NCBI GenBank assembly: GCA_951812925.1
Contig: OX638368.1
Coordinates: 76,242,909-76,306,908 of the forward strand
Length of the DNA: 64,000 nucleotides
Origin: Calliopum simillimum
Taxonomy: Eukaryota > Arthropoda > Insecta > Diptera > Lauxaniidae
Direction of reading: 5' to 3'
The notes under the pieces were generated by a model. It did no database searches. It was given only the letters and a program-made list of their open reading frames with translations, and was not told where the DNA came from. Positions 10,345 through 21,279 of the stretch are shown here, one piece after another. Numbering within the stretch: position 1 is the stretch's first letter; every line of letters starts with the position of its first letter. Both the position numbers and the translations under genes were made by a program.

Positions 10345-10390
10345 AGCCGTGTTTTTAATCCGTTCCTTGATTTGTCATAATTATGTGTTA

Positions 10391-11551
10391 GAAAATGCAT
10401 TGATAGATTTATATGTAAATCGATCTTTGCAAATATATGACTAAAAGTTCAATTACTTAAAAAAATCAATTTTCAATTTATAAATGTCATTAAGTTGTCA
10501 CTTAAAAAATTCTTAAAATTATCTAAAAAATATGAAAAATTTTTTTTTTTTTATTTTTAGTTTCCCTTGGCTGCTGTAGAGGGCGTTATCCAAAAGATAC
10601 TTTTTAAACGTAGGACATGTTGTAGACCTCCTGTAACAGATTTTTGAAAAACTTAAAATAGATTTTATTCTTGAGACTCAAAACTACACAATAAGCCATA
10701 CTTTTTTATATTTTGAAGTTTTTGTATGAATATTTATGAAAAATGCGAAAAATGGCATTTTTTGAGGGTAAGTTACCCCCGTTAAAAGGGGGGCGGGGGT
10801 ATTTTTTAAAAATTTCAGATACTTATTATTTAATATTTTTTATGAGTAATCGAATGCTCTTTGGTTTTTTAAAATCGGTCGAGTAGATTCGGAGAAAAAT
10901 GCCCTACCAGTTTGAAAAAGGTAGTTTCGAGAAAAACGCGTTAAAAGTTTTTTACTATAATTTTATTGAATAAAAGGTCAAAAACTTATTTTACCTTTAA
11001 TCGGCCATTTCTGGTGAATACTAAAGACCCTCATTATTTAATAATTGCGGTAAGTGGCTGGCCAAAGCTTTTTTCTTTAGAATTCGACCTTCTTTTGACT
11101 GCTCACTGCTCCTTCTATTGGCTTGAGAGATACGGTCCTCGTCAATTTTTTGAGCAAAAGCCGTTGCAGTTTTGCTAATTTTAATGCCTATGAGATCCAT
11201 AATCGATATATATATATAATATGTATATGTATATAGTACCTGGAGACCGATCCCTGCTCGGTCAACAATTTAATCTTTTTATTTATTGATTTAATTTATT
11301 GATTTAAACTGTTTGCATGGAAGAACTTAGTCTTTAACATGCCACTTATTCATAGTAATAACAACGAAATATAATTATAACAACAATCGATGTTTTTATT
11401 CATAGCTATTATTCTAACGGTCATGCTTTCAAAATGATAAATAAACCGATGAGAATAATAATAAGAAAAAAATCGGAAAGCATCGAATGGTATAGAAAAA
11501 TATCAAAAACTCAAATTTTTTTTTTTTTGGTGAAATAGAATGTTCTAAAAT
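10391..11551. other. A+T-rich sequence, nothing recognised
   Basis: No domain-bearing ORF was seen. A short open frame at 10966-11178 has no family signature. A TATATA-rich patch lies near 11205-11235. Nothing marks the ends of an element. Confidence 0.35.
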
Positions 11552-12221
11552 GGCGTTAGGAAATAACGCCCAAGGAAATAACTCCCAAAAAAAAACGAAG
11601 TAACGCCCAAATTATTTTCATATAAATTTGGGCGATAATCATTTTGGAAATAACGCCCAAAAATTTGGGCTTTATTTCGTTTTTTTTGGGCGTTATTTCC
11701 TTTAAAAAAAAAAAAACGAAATAACGCCCAAAAAAAAAACGAAATAACGCCCAAAAAACAAAATGACGTAATAACGCCCAAAATAAAAAGCGAAATAACG
11801 CCCAAAAAATATGAAACAACGCTCAAAATCAAAAACGAAATAACGCCCAAATTATTTTCATATAAATTTGGGTGATAATCATTTTGGAAATAACGCCCAA
11901 AATTTATTTGTATGAAAATAATTTGGGCGTTATTTCGTTTTTCGTTTTTGGGCGTTATTTCATTTTATAAAAATAAAACGAAATAACGCCCAAAAAAACG
12001 AAAGAAAGCCCAAATTTTTGGGCGTTATTTCCAAAATGATTATCGCCCAAATTTATATGAAAATAATTTGGGCGTTATTTCGTTTTTGTTTTTGGGCGTT
12101 ATTTCATATTTTTTGGGCGTTATTTCGTTTTTTATTTTGGGCGTTATTACGTCATTTTATTTTTGGGCGTTGTTTCGTTTTTTTTTGGGCGTTATTTCCT
12201 TGGGCGTTATTTCCTAACGCC
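11552..12221. mobile_element. Foldback element of TAACGCCCA repeats
   Basis: The left half is built of tandem units of the form GAAATAACGCCCAAAAA; the right half carries the same units inverted (TTGGGCGTTATTTC). The extreme ends are GGCGTTAGGAAATAACGCCC at 11552 and its complement ending at 12221. Longer blocks with ATTTATATGAAAATAATTTG recur four times. Tandem subrepeats arranged as large inverted repeats are the defining feature of foldback elements. No clear target duplication or transposase was seen; the frames that stay open here reflect the repeat. Confidence 0.65.
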
Positions 12222-12369
12222 GTTTTCTTCAACTTCAAGCAAGGATATTTCAAAATCCTGCAGGTATAATGACAATTCTGCTGATGAAGACAGATTCAGC
12301 GTCAAAAAATACATAAGACTGCACATAAGAATTAAACAGGTCATTCCATTTTTTTTGGGCCTGAGTTAT

Positions 12370-13525
12370 TAACCAAAATTTTTATTTTGATAAAAAAGTG
12401 GACGTGGCAATTATTGAACAAAGCCTTATTCTTGTTATGCTTTAGATACTCCTGATCCAGATCCGCATACCAAATTTCATCAAAATATGTTGTATCATTT
12501 GCGAGAAATAGCATTTAATGTATTTTACTTGAATGGGAGGTTCCACGCGCACTTTCCCTACAGTTAAATTCAGAAAGATTGCTTTAGTAGTTTTCTTTTT
12601 ATAGCGCAATATATTTTTGTGGGCGGTGCCACGCCCTTGAACGAGTTTTCCCAATATAAAGGCATATCACATATTAATACTTGTTTGCAGAGGCAACAGC
12701 TCCTAAATTTTCATTAAAATCAGAGTCGTTTTCGAGTAATATTGAATCAAAATTTTCAAGGGTTAAAAAGTGGGCGTGGCACTTATTTGATCTCGCCCAC
12801 TTTTCATTTGTTACAAGGTATTATTAAACTGTACCTACATACCATATTTCATTAAAATACCTTGTGACATTTGCGAGAAATAGCATTTAACGTATTTTGC
12901 TTGTATGAGAGGTTCCACGCGCAACGCCAATATTTTGCCCACTTTCAGATCAGAGATGTCTTATAGTAAGTAGGCTCCCAAAGTTGATTTTAGAATGATT
13001 ACTTCATTAGTTTTCTTTTTATACCGTATAATATTTTTGTGGGCGGTGCCACGCCCTTCAACGAGTTTTCCCAATATAACGGCATATTACATATTAATAC
13101 TTGTTTGCAGAGGTGACACCTCCTAAATGTTCATCAAAATTGTTGCAGTCGTTTTCGAGTAATATTGAATCAAAATTTTCAAGGGCGAAAAAGTGGGCGT
13201 GGCACTTCTTCGATCCCACCCATTTTTCGTCTGTTACAAGGTATCATTAAAACGTACCCGCTCACCAAATTTCATTCAAATATATGGTTTGCGAGTTATG
13301 ACCATATCAAATTTAAAATTTAATGCGATGCCACGCCCTCTGGTGAGCATTTACAAAGTTCAAGCCTAGCTCATTCTTCATTGTATGCCAATATCTAACA
13401 TTATCCGAAGCTGTAGCCGTTTTCGAGAAAAAGTTTTGCCCGTTACAAACATACAAACATAGATAAGTACATACAATTTTATCTCGTATAAGAAGAGAAG
13501 ATACATATAATATATATAAATTTAT
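12370..13525. repeat. Degenerate direct repeats of about 370-420 bp
   Basis: Matching blocks recur: GCGAGAAATAGCATTTAA near 12501 and 12871, GTGGGCGGTGCCACGCCCTT near 12620 and 13040, CGTTTTCGAGTAATATTGAA near 12730 and 13151, and GTTACAAGGTAT near 12816 and 13235. A third, partial unit runs to about 13440 and ends in GTTACAAACATACAAACAT. This is the style of the DINE/Helitron-associated repeats of flies, sharing the GGTGCCACGCCC module with 14885-15724, but no element end was fixed. Confidence 0.5.
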
Positions 13526-14884
13526 ATATCAGGGTAAGCCGATTTCGAAACTGACCTCGGCTATCCCCTATGTGAAAGCTCATTTAATTCTATGAATATT
13601 TGCCAAGAAAGCATACCTCTGCGTTCAACTTTAATATTATTTTTATTTTCAAACTAAATTTTAAAAATTCTTATAGAGACAAAAGTAATGTCATAATATG
13701 ATTTGGCTGGTATTCTGTCAGTGATCAATTAAATTGGGTTATGCTTTAACGAAAAGTTTACTGAATAGTGTGGAATTGATGGTATATATTTGAAAATGTG
13801 ATATGGGTCAAATAGCCGATTATTATGACCCACTTTCAAAATAAACGATTCATATTTTTAGATGAATTTTTCCAAACATAACACTAACCTAGGCTGAAAG
13901 TTCATTCAATTCTATGAATATTTGTCGAAGGAACCATGCCTCTACGTTCAACTTTAGTTCGGCGCATTTTCGATTGGAAATTTTCCCTTTCGTTTCATAT
14001 TTATTTTTATACTAAATTTTTAAAATTCTTATAGAGACAAAATTTATATCATAATATTAATTGCCTGGTATTCTGTCAGTAATCCATAAAATTAAGTTCT
14101 GTTTTTACGGAAAGGTTACTTAATAGTGTTGAATTGATAATATTTATTCCATAAAATTATATCGGTCAAATGACCGATTTATAATAAACGATTCATATTT
14201 TTACATGGATTTTTGGTATATTGTTCTGTAAAATTAAAAAATCGGCAAATTTATTTCCTAAAACTGCCACTAGATGTCGCCTTGGAGAAAAATGAATGTC
14301 AGAATCAGCATCCTAGCATCCAAAAACACTTGAGTTAGTGTTTTGATTGAAAAAATCCTTTTAAAAATTTTTTTTAAATAATTATCATCAATTCCAGGCT
14401 ATCAAGTAAGCTTTCCGTAAGAACAGAACCGAATTTTATTGATTACTGACAGAATACCAGCCAAAAGATATTATGACATTACTTTTGTCTCTACAAGAAT
14501 TTTGAAAATTTAGCATAAAAAAAAATATTAAACGCAAGGTAAGTATTTTAATCGAAAATGCGCCGAACTAAAGTTAAACCTAGAGGTATAGTTCCTTTAG
14601 AAAATATTCATAGAATTGAATGAACTTTCATCCTAGGTTGGTGTTTTGTTTGAAAAAATTCATCTATAAATATGAATAGTTTATTTTGAAAGTCGGTCAT
14701 AATATTCGGCTAAATGGTCGACATCACTTTCTCAAATACATATCATCAATTCCACACCATCAAGCAAACTTTTAGTAAGGACAGAACCCAATTTTATTGA
14801 TTATTGGCAGAGTATCTGCCAAATCATATTATTACATTACTTTTGTCTCCATAAGAATTTTTTAATTTAGAATGAAAATAAAAA

Positions 14885-15534
14885 CTAGTAAGGGTGTAAA
14901 TTTTGGCCTGGCCAAAAAATAAATACCCTACACTGCAGTATTTTGAAAAGTTTGCTTATATGGGAGGTGCCACGCCCTCTTGTCCGAGTACACCCAGTTT
15001 TTGTTCAGAGCTTGCATTTATAGTTTTCAGTGTCAGAGTGAAATTTAATTGGATTATCTCAAAAAACTATTTCAGTATAGCATTTTGAATCTTTTGCTTA
15101 TATGGGAGGTGCCACGCCCCCTTGTCTGATTTCACCCAGTTTTTGCTGAGAGCTTTCATTTATAATTCTTAGTGTCTGAGTCAAATTTGGTTCGAATATC
15201 TCAAAAAACGCTTTCAGTATAGCGTTTTGAAGCTTCTGCTTATATGGGAGGTACCACGCCCTCTTGTCCGAATTCGCTCAAATTTTTATCAGAGCTTGCG
15301 CTTACAATTCGTAGTATTTATATGTATTGTGGTTGCATTGTCGTGAAAAATACCCCTAAAATTGCATTTTGAATATAATTTTTGTATGGGCGGTAGGCGT
15401 GTCCGTTGACCGATTTTGCTCATTTTCAATCCCCCGAGCTAACTTTGATGACGGAGGCAGTGTACCAAATTTCATTAAATTATTTTGCTCAGTTTTCCCA
15501 AAAAGTGTATTTCAACACACAGCCAGCCAGCCAC

Positions 15535-15573
<39 letters not shown>

Positions 15574-15724
15574 CCCAGCCAGCCAGACAGACGGACATGG
15601 CTATATCAACTCAGGAGGTGACGCTGATCAAGAATATATATACTTTTCTATACCTGCCACGCCTCCTTCTCTGCGTTACAAACGGAAGGACAAAGTGAAT
15701 ATACCCTGGGTGTAGGGTATAAAA
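14885..15724. mobile_element. Helitron/DINE-like nonautonomous element, copy 1
   Basis: It begins after ACTAGTAAGGGTGTAA with ATAAATACCCTACACTGCAG and ends with ATACCCTGGGTGTAGGGTAT. Inside are three units of about 150 bp, each with GGAGGTGCCACGCCC, a TGTCCGA block, an AGTGTCAGAGT-type block and AGTATAGCRTTTTGAA. An (AGCC)n microsatellite follows, then GACATGGCTATATCAACTCA and AAGAATATATATACTTT, a combination familiar from DINE-1/INE-1-type fly repeats. It sits within A/T-rich sequence of the host palindrome, compatible with Helitron insertion between A and T. Family naming is from memory and moderate. Confidence 0.6.
15520..15590 (+). repeat. (AGCC)n microsatellite
   Basis: About 70 bp of AGCC tetranucleotides with CACCC interruptions lie inside the Helitron/DINE-like copy. 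Tetranucleotide runs at this place are common in DINE-type elements. Open frames across it encode only Pro/Ala/Ser/Gln repeats and are not genes. Confidence 0.9.
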
Positions 15725-15889
15725 ATATTAAATGCAAGGTAAAATTTCCGATCAAAAATGCGCCGAACTAAAGTTGAACGCAGAGGTACGGTTTCTTGGG
15801 CAAATATTCATAAAAGTGAATGATCTTTCACATAGGGGGTAGCCGAGGTCGATAAAATTTGGTCCATACAATTTGGCCCACCCTAATAT

Positions 15890-18109
15890 TTATATATATA
15901 AATTTTAATTAAAATAATTTGCTATTTATTTTAATTCATATTTATTTTAAGTTTATATTGTATTTTGTGCGTTGTTGTTTATATTAATATTTTTTCAATT
16001 CTAAAATTCTGAATTAAAACATTTTTCAAAAACTAAAAGTATTTTCTCAAATATTATTTAAGCTCAAAGTAGAAGTAGTAAAGAAGTAAAGTTGATTTAA
16101 GCGTTAACATCCTTAACTCCTCGATTTTCTTTAAGACTACAATTTTCACTGACTGGAGCTTGGTTTTTCCGTTTTAATTATTTTTCAGCGCTACGAAGCC
16201 AACGTTTTTTTTTTTTTTTACATTTATCTGATAAAATTGCAGCGTTGGTTGTTTGTTTAAATTTTTTTTTTCTCAACGCCATGTTACTGAAATGAAGATT
16301 TTTCAATTTTATCTGATGCAGGAAAAGTTCGAAATTTTTTCATTCAAATGTCAAAATGGAGCCATCAATCCTTTATCTGTCCAAAATGTGGAACTGGAAA
16401 ATACGCTCACGTTCACCCTCACTACTTTAAGCTTTTAGTTTTTAATATAACGTTAAACATTAAAAAACCTCAACACTAATTGTTTACATTAAATTAAATA
16501 CCATACTTTAGAGAAGAGCTCATTATCTGCGATTGTTTTAAATCATTATTTATTAAAGAATGGTTATTTTTTAGCCTAATTGTAATGCGTTTTCTGTTTT
16601 AAATAACTGTGAAAATATTACAAGTACCTCGCCTATACAAATTCATTCACTCTAATAAAAATCCTAGGCTAAAAATCCCAGGCACTCCACTAATCGTAAA
16701 ACACATTGAAAATTATTATTTTTATCTCTATAGGGACCTTCTAGAGAAAAATTCTAGTCAATTTCGTCGTAATTGTAGATGTTTCTAACACCGACTACGG
16801 TGTTTTATCCAAAAAAGGCAAAACGAAGAGACATACAGAACATAAAATTATGTTAATTTTCAAATCGCGATATCTCATGAACGGTAAGTCGGACGGAAAA
16901 AGTAATTGTAACGACATTCATAGAGAATTGCATGTTCTGCAAAATCCAAGAAAAACATTTTTTCTAAGTTTTAGGATTGTCAAAATATATTTGATAAGCT
17001 TAAAATCGTACAAAAAAAGCAATATGCTGTTTGTAGAACAAGCAATTCCCTATAAGCTGGAATTTTTATTTTTTTGCTGCGATGCTCCATTCATGTGTTA
17101 TCACAATTTAAAAAAATAACTCAATTTCAAAAACCTCGAAAAACTTTCTAGGTAAAACTACCAAATGACCGCACTACAAAAAAGATCACAACTTTTTAAT
17201 ATGTAAACATTTTTATTTATATTATAAGCTAAACATTCCCACTTTTAAAAATTAAATTTCATGCGGTCTTGTAGAAATCCTACGTATACGAGTTTTTAAC
17301 GCTCTGGGAACTCTACTGAAACAAATATTTAGACTGTTTATATTTTTTATTAATTAATTGGAAAATTGTTTTTTTTTTTAGTACCACAAAATTTAATATT
17401 TTCTTCAGTATAGGTATTTAGATTTTTTCTCGAATATAATTCTGGCACAAGAGCTCTTGCAAATGATTAGAGCTGTTGATGGGTTTCTCATTTTTCCATT
17501 TGCGCTTTTCAATAAGATCAGGGGCTGCATGCATGTTCAATAAATTGTGCTAATTTTCAATGATCTTCTTTCTCTCAGCTGTTAATCCCGTTTTTAGAAA
17601 TAAAATTTAAATAATTTTTCAAAACTGTTTTGAAATGTTCTGAAATGTTTTTGACAGTAAATGCCAAACCGTCAAGAAACAAGGCAGTGCTACCAAATAA
17701 AACCCGTAATTTTCTGAACACTTCCATTGATCCAATAAAATTTTCCGAACGTGTTTTGGATCCAGTAAATGGAACCAAGAACGGAGCTGGTTCTGAATTT
17801 GTTTTTGTTTTGCTTGAAAGTGGATCTGATCTGATCCAGATCAGATCCGCTGCCATTGGAACACAGCTATTATTGAAAAGTTTTTTGGAAAATCAATAGA
17901 ATTTGTTTTTGTAATTTCAAAAAATTTTGTATTTGCTACGACGCAACAAGATTGTGAATACGGGAAGTGTATTTTTTAGAATTTTTTTTAAAATTTTTTT
18001 GTTAAAAAAAAAAAAAATTAATTTTGTTTTTTTGGAAAATTAACAACAAACTAAAACAAAAAAAAAAAACATTTTCAATGTAAATTTCGATGTTGAATTC
18101 GAATTGCTA
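15890..18109. other. A+T-rich stretch without recognised genes
   Basis: Several short open frames exist (for example 16850-17119 and 17575-17899) but none shows a domain or coding character I recognise. A near-palindrome of GATCTGATC units lies at 17820-17850. This could be old element remnants. Confidence 0.35.
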
Positions 18110-18756
18110 CACAGAGCGAACAAAAAACCACGTTCGTAATTGTTTTAACTACGTTTTGTTGCTGATTTGGATTTAACAACGCTCCAAGCTCATATTTGTA
18201 TGGTGGTTGAAACTTCTTTAACTACACTGGTTGCCAAGCGTTGTTAAATCTAAATCAGCAACGAAACGTAGTCAAAACACTCATGAAGCGTTGTTAAACT
18301 CAAATCAGCAACGAAACGTAGTTAAAACACTCATAAAATGTAGTTAAATTTAAATCAGCTCCATTCAAAACAATTAGACTTTCAGTCAACTTCACAATAA
18401 TGATGAACGTGGCTGAGTTGCTAACGTCCGCATCTATCACACGACAGGCTCCATGTTTAAATCTCCTTAATATCAAACAGAAAAAATTTTTATTTAAAGC
18501 ATAAAATTGAAAACAAAAGAAGAAATAATGTCAGTTTTCATTGCCGTTGACAAAAAAAAAAAAAATAAAAAATTATTTCAAAAAAACATTTTTTTTTGTA
18601 TTTTATTCTGCAACGTGCGTTGTTAAATCACTCACAAACGTAGTTGAAACTCATTTAGCAACGCGAGTTGTTGAAACTGCCACAAACAAGCTATATTCAA
18701 AATTTGGGTCGCCACGTGGTTAAATAAATGTTATTGACAATGTTGTTTTCTCTGTG
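18110..18756. mobile_element. Foldback-type element with AACGTAGTT repeats
   Basis: The ends read CACAGAGCGAAC (18110) and, reverse-complemented from 18756, CACAGAGAAAAC. Inside, blocks such as AGCAACGAAACGTAGTTAAA and CGTTGTTAAA occur in both orientations: inverted at 18130-18200, direct at 18235-18330, and related text at 18610-18690. Short direct and inverted copies of one motif in a small unit suggest a foldback element. Target duplication was not identified. Confidence 0.45.
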
Positions 18757-18992
18757 TGTCTCTCATTTCTTTTTTGAGATTTTTGAAGCTATATAACAAA
18801 ACAGGGAAATCTTTAGCCACAAAACCTGATAACACAGCTTGAAATCCCGGTCTTATACTTAAAAAATCCGAATCTGGCAACCGTTTTTTCTTTAACGTCT
18901 GAGATCCGAGTCATCTTTGATTTAAAGTGCTATTTTTAGACATATGGGGTGCATCCAGGAATGATCGATTAAGTTCTGGAAATTTTGATATA

Positions 18993-19783
18993 TTAGGTGT
19001 ACAACTTAATAACCGGAATTTTTTAGCGAAATTGTGAAAAAATGTTACAATATATTTTATTCAAAGTATTGTCCATTGGAAGCTACAGCATTTCCCCATC
19101 TTTCAGGCAATTTATGAATTCCATCCCAAAAAAATTGCGCCGGCTTGGCGGCCAAAAATGAATCGAGCCAATTTTCGATATCTTGAACTTAAGTGAACCG
19201 TATTCCTGATAGGGCATTCTGCATTGATCGGAACAAATGGTAGTCTGATGGTGCAAGGTCTGGGCTATAAGGCGGGTGAGGAAAAATTTTTATAGATTTC
19301 CCATCCGTTGTTTTCCAGGTAATTTTCGACTGGGGCAGCAATATGTGGCCGAGCGTTATCGTGGTGGAAAATGATTGACTCGTGCCTGGTCGCATACGTT
19401 GGCCGCTCTGCCTGGATTTTCTGCTTCAATCGGATCAATTGTTGACGATAGAGTTGAGCACTAATGGTTTGGTTACCTGGCAACAGCTCATAATGGATCA
19501 CACCTAGCTGGTCCTGACCAGGACGTTCTTTGTCTTCGACATCAAAGTCACCACTTTTAAACCGTCGAAACCTCTCACGACAGCTTGATTCAGCTGGAGC
19601 ATAGTCCCCATAAACTTCTACAAGCAAACTATGACTTTCCGCAGCAGTTTTCTTTGCAAAAAAATGACCCAACAGAACCTCCCGCAAATGCTGTCTTTTT
19701 TTGTATATAAAGTTCGAGCTTTCACGATATTTCTTAGTACGGACATCCACCGTCAATTTCCGGTTTTTAAGTTGTACACCCAA
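18993..19783 (-). mobile_element. Mariner element, internally deleted
   Basis: Terminal repeats TTAGGTGTACAACTTAA (from 18993) and, on the other strand from 19783, TTGGGTGTACAACTTAA are flanked by TA on both sides (18991-18992 and 19784-19785), the hallmark of Tc1/mariner insertion. The length of 791 bp compares with about 1.3 kb for full mariners, because the central transposase region is missing. It is inserted in, or directly against, a second mariner (19786-20296) in the opposite orientation. Confidence 0.85.
19189..19740 (-). pseudogene. Mariner transposase, deleted and frameshifted
   Basis: Mariner transposases cut and join the element through a DD34D triad behind an N-terminal helix-turn-helix. 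Here the HTH region is clear (HLREVLLGHFFAKKTAAES, then RRFKSGDFDVEDKERPGQ). The text then jumps to GVIHYELLPGNQTISAQLYR, so the segment holding the first catalytic aspartate is gone. The second aspartate motif is present (IIFHHDNARPH). After a frameshift near 19265-19300 the third motif, YSPDLAPSDYHLF, appears in another frame and ends with LSGIRFT. The protein cannot be catalytic. The nominal upstream extension to 19858 reads through the terminal repeat and is not genuine coding sequence. Confidence 0.8.
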
Positions 19784-19785
19784 TA

Positions 19786-20296
19786 AATCTTGTCGACCAT
19801 GCACCGAAAAAGTGGACGAAGGAAGACCGACACATAAGCAGTCGCAATATCGCTTCATAATCTGAGTGAAAAAAATCTTACTGATCGCATTTCAATATGT
19901 GAATTGGTTGGTTATAAGTGACGAAAAATTAATAACGTATGATAGTAATGTGCGAAAAAGATCATGGTCAAAACAAGATGAGTCCGGAAATAGTCAACAA
20001 TGCTAGACCACATACTTCTATAATGATCCGTCAAAAACTGAGGCAGCGTGGCTTGAAAGTTTTAATGCATCCACCATACAGCACAAACTTTTAACCTTCG
20101 GATTACCACAGCAGAATTCGTAGCAGAATTATCTTGATAGCGTAAAATTGAATTCCCATTGGATTTGCAAAATGGTCTTGACCGAGTTTTTCGAGCAGGA
20201 ATCCTTTAAGGACCGTATTATGGTTTTGCCCGAAAGATGGCGAGTGGTGCTCAATAACAATGGAAAATATTTGACTCAGTAAAGTTATTTTGACAT
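19786..20296 (+). pseudogene. Second mariner transposase remnant
   Basis: Read on the plus strand in pieces, the sequence gives SEKNLTDRISICELVGYK (about 19866-19920), then ISDEKLITYDSNVRKRSWSK, which carries the first catalytic aspartate region. Next come ARPHTSIMIRQKLRQRG and LMHPPYS near 20005-20085, and finally FEQESFKDRIMVLPERWR before a TAA. These are mariner transposase motifs in the correct order. Frameshifts, stops and a deletion between the first and second aspartates make it a pseudogene. The mariner at 18993-19783 interrupts or adjoins its 5' side; the Helitron/DINE-like copy begins about 10 bp after its 3' side. Confidence 0.7.
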
Positions 20297-20307
20297 ATAA
20301 TAAAAAA

Positions 20308-21279
20308 ACTAGTAAGGGTGTAACTTTTGGCCTGGCCAAAAAATAAATACCCTACACTGCAGTATTTTGAAAATTTCGCTCATATGAGAGGTGTCACGCC
20401 GTCTTGTCCGAGTTCACCGAGTTTTTGTTAAGAGCTTGCATTTATAGTCCTTAGTGTCTGAGTTAAATTTGGTTGGATTATCTCAAAAAACGTTTTCAGT
20501 GTAGCGTTTTGAAGCTCTTGCTAATATAGGAAGTGCCACGCCCCCTTGTCCGATTTCAGCCCATTTTTGTTGAGAACTTGCATTTATAATTCTTAGTGTC
20601 TGAGTCAAATTTGGTTCGAATTTTCTCAAAAAACGATTTCAGTATAGCGTTTTGAAGCTTTTGCTTATATGGGTGGTGCCACGCTCTCTTGTCCGAATTT
20701 ACCCAGTTTTTCCTGAGAGCTTGCGCTTGTCCGAGTTCGTCTAGTTTTAGCTTAGAGCATGCATTAATAATCTTTAATAGTTGAGTTAAATTTGGTTGGA
20801 TTATCTCAAAAAACGTTTTCAGTGTAGCGTTTTGAAGCTCTTGCTAATATAGGAAGTGCCACGCCCCCTTGTCCGATTTCAGCCCATTTTTGTTGAGAAC
20901 TTGCAGTTATAATTCTTAGTGTCTGAGTCAAATTTGGTTCGAATTTTCTCAAAAAACGATTTCAGTATATCGTTTTAAGCTTTGCTTATATAGGTGGTGC
21001 TACGCTCTCTTGTCCGAATTTACACAGTTTTTCCTGAGAGCTTGCGCTTATAATTCGTAGTATTTATGTGTATTTTGGTTGCATTGTCGTGAAAAATACT
21101 CCTTAAGTTGCATTTTGAATATATTTTTTGTATGGGCGGTAGGCGTGTCCGTTGACCGATTGTGCTCATTTTCAATCCCACGAGCTAACTAACTTTGACG
21201 ACGAAGGCAGTGGATCAAATTTCATTGAAGTATCTTGCTCAGTTTTCCTAAAAAATGTATTTCCGCACACAGCCCGCCA
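20308..21279. mobile_element. Helitron/DINE-like element, copy 2 (truncated)
   Basis: It begins like copy 1 (ACTAGTAAGGGTGTAA, then ATAAATACCCTACACTGCAG) and carries five or so of the 150-bp units. Two units are near-identical (about 20455-20620 and 20790-20960), showing internal tandem duplication. It shares the tail section GGGCGGTAGGCGTGTCCGTT. It stops at ACACAGCCCGCCA, where copy 1 enters the (AGCC)n tract, because another element end (CACAGTGG) begins at 21280. The remaining 3' part of copy 1 has no counterpart here. Confidence 0.6.

Larger units (their letters stand above)
10141..10390 (+). mobile_element. Putative SINE: tRNA-like head plus hammerhead
   Basis: A tRNA-like block at about 10143-10214 contains TGGTGCAGTGG (10150-10160), an exact fit to the pol III A-box consensus TRGYNNARNNG, and GGTTCAACTCC (10193-10203), an exact fit to the B-box GGTTCRANTCC. 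The acceptor and T stems do not pair well, so it is tRNA-derived rather than a working tRNA. About 85 bp downstream lies a complete hammerhead ribozyme (10298-10344), in the direction of pol III transcription. A tRNA-derived promoter driving a ribozyme-bearing short repeat is known in schistosome Sm-alpha elements. Calling this a SINE is inference from one copy; its ends, tail and target duplication were not identified. Confidence 0.5.
13530..15885. mobile_element. Palindromic element interrupted by a Helitron-like copy
   Basis: The left end reads CAGGGTAAGCC (13530) and the right end, reverse-complemented, reads TTAGGGTGGGCC. Next inward, both sides share GACCTCGGCTAYCCCCTATG. Each side carries two tandem copies of a block of about 340 bp (GTTCAACTTTA..., CTTATAGAGACAAAA..., GGTATTCTGTCAGT...), those on the right being inverted. 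The right-arm outer block is split by the Helitron/DINE-like element at 14885-15724. Flanks on both sides are TATA-rich, so the duplication cannot be read with certainty. The superfamily is unassigned and no transposase is present. Confidence 0.55.

Noticed and set aside
12275..12315. Possible hammerhead: CTGATGA, GAC...GTC, A-run
   Set aside because: The second core strand lacks the invariant G before AAA and no stem I pairing was found.
15369..15715. ORFs rich in SQPASQP repeats
   Set aside because: They are translations of the (AGCC)n microsatellite in three frames.
17575..17899. Overlapping ORFs on both strands near a GATCTGATC palindrome
   Set aside because: No recognised domain and frames open on both strands in the same DNA; no support for either.
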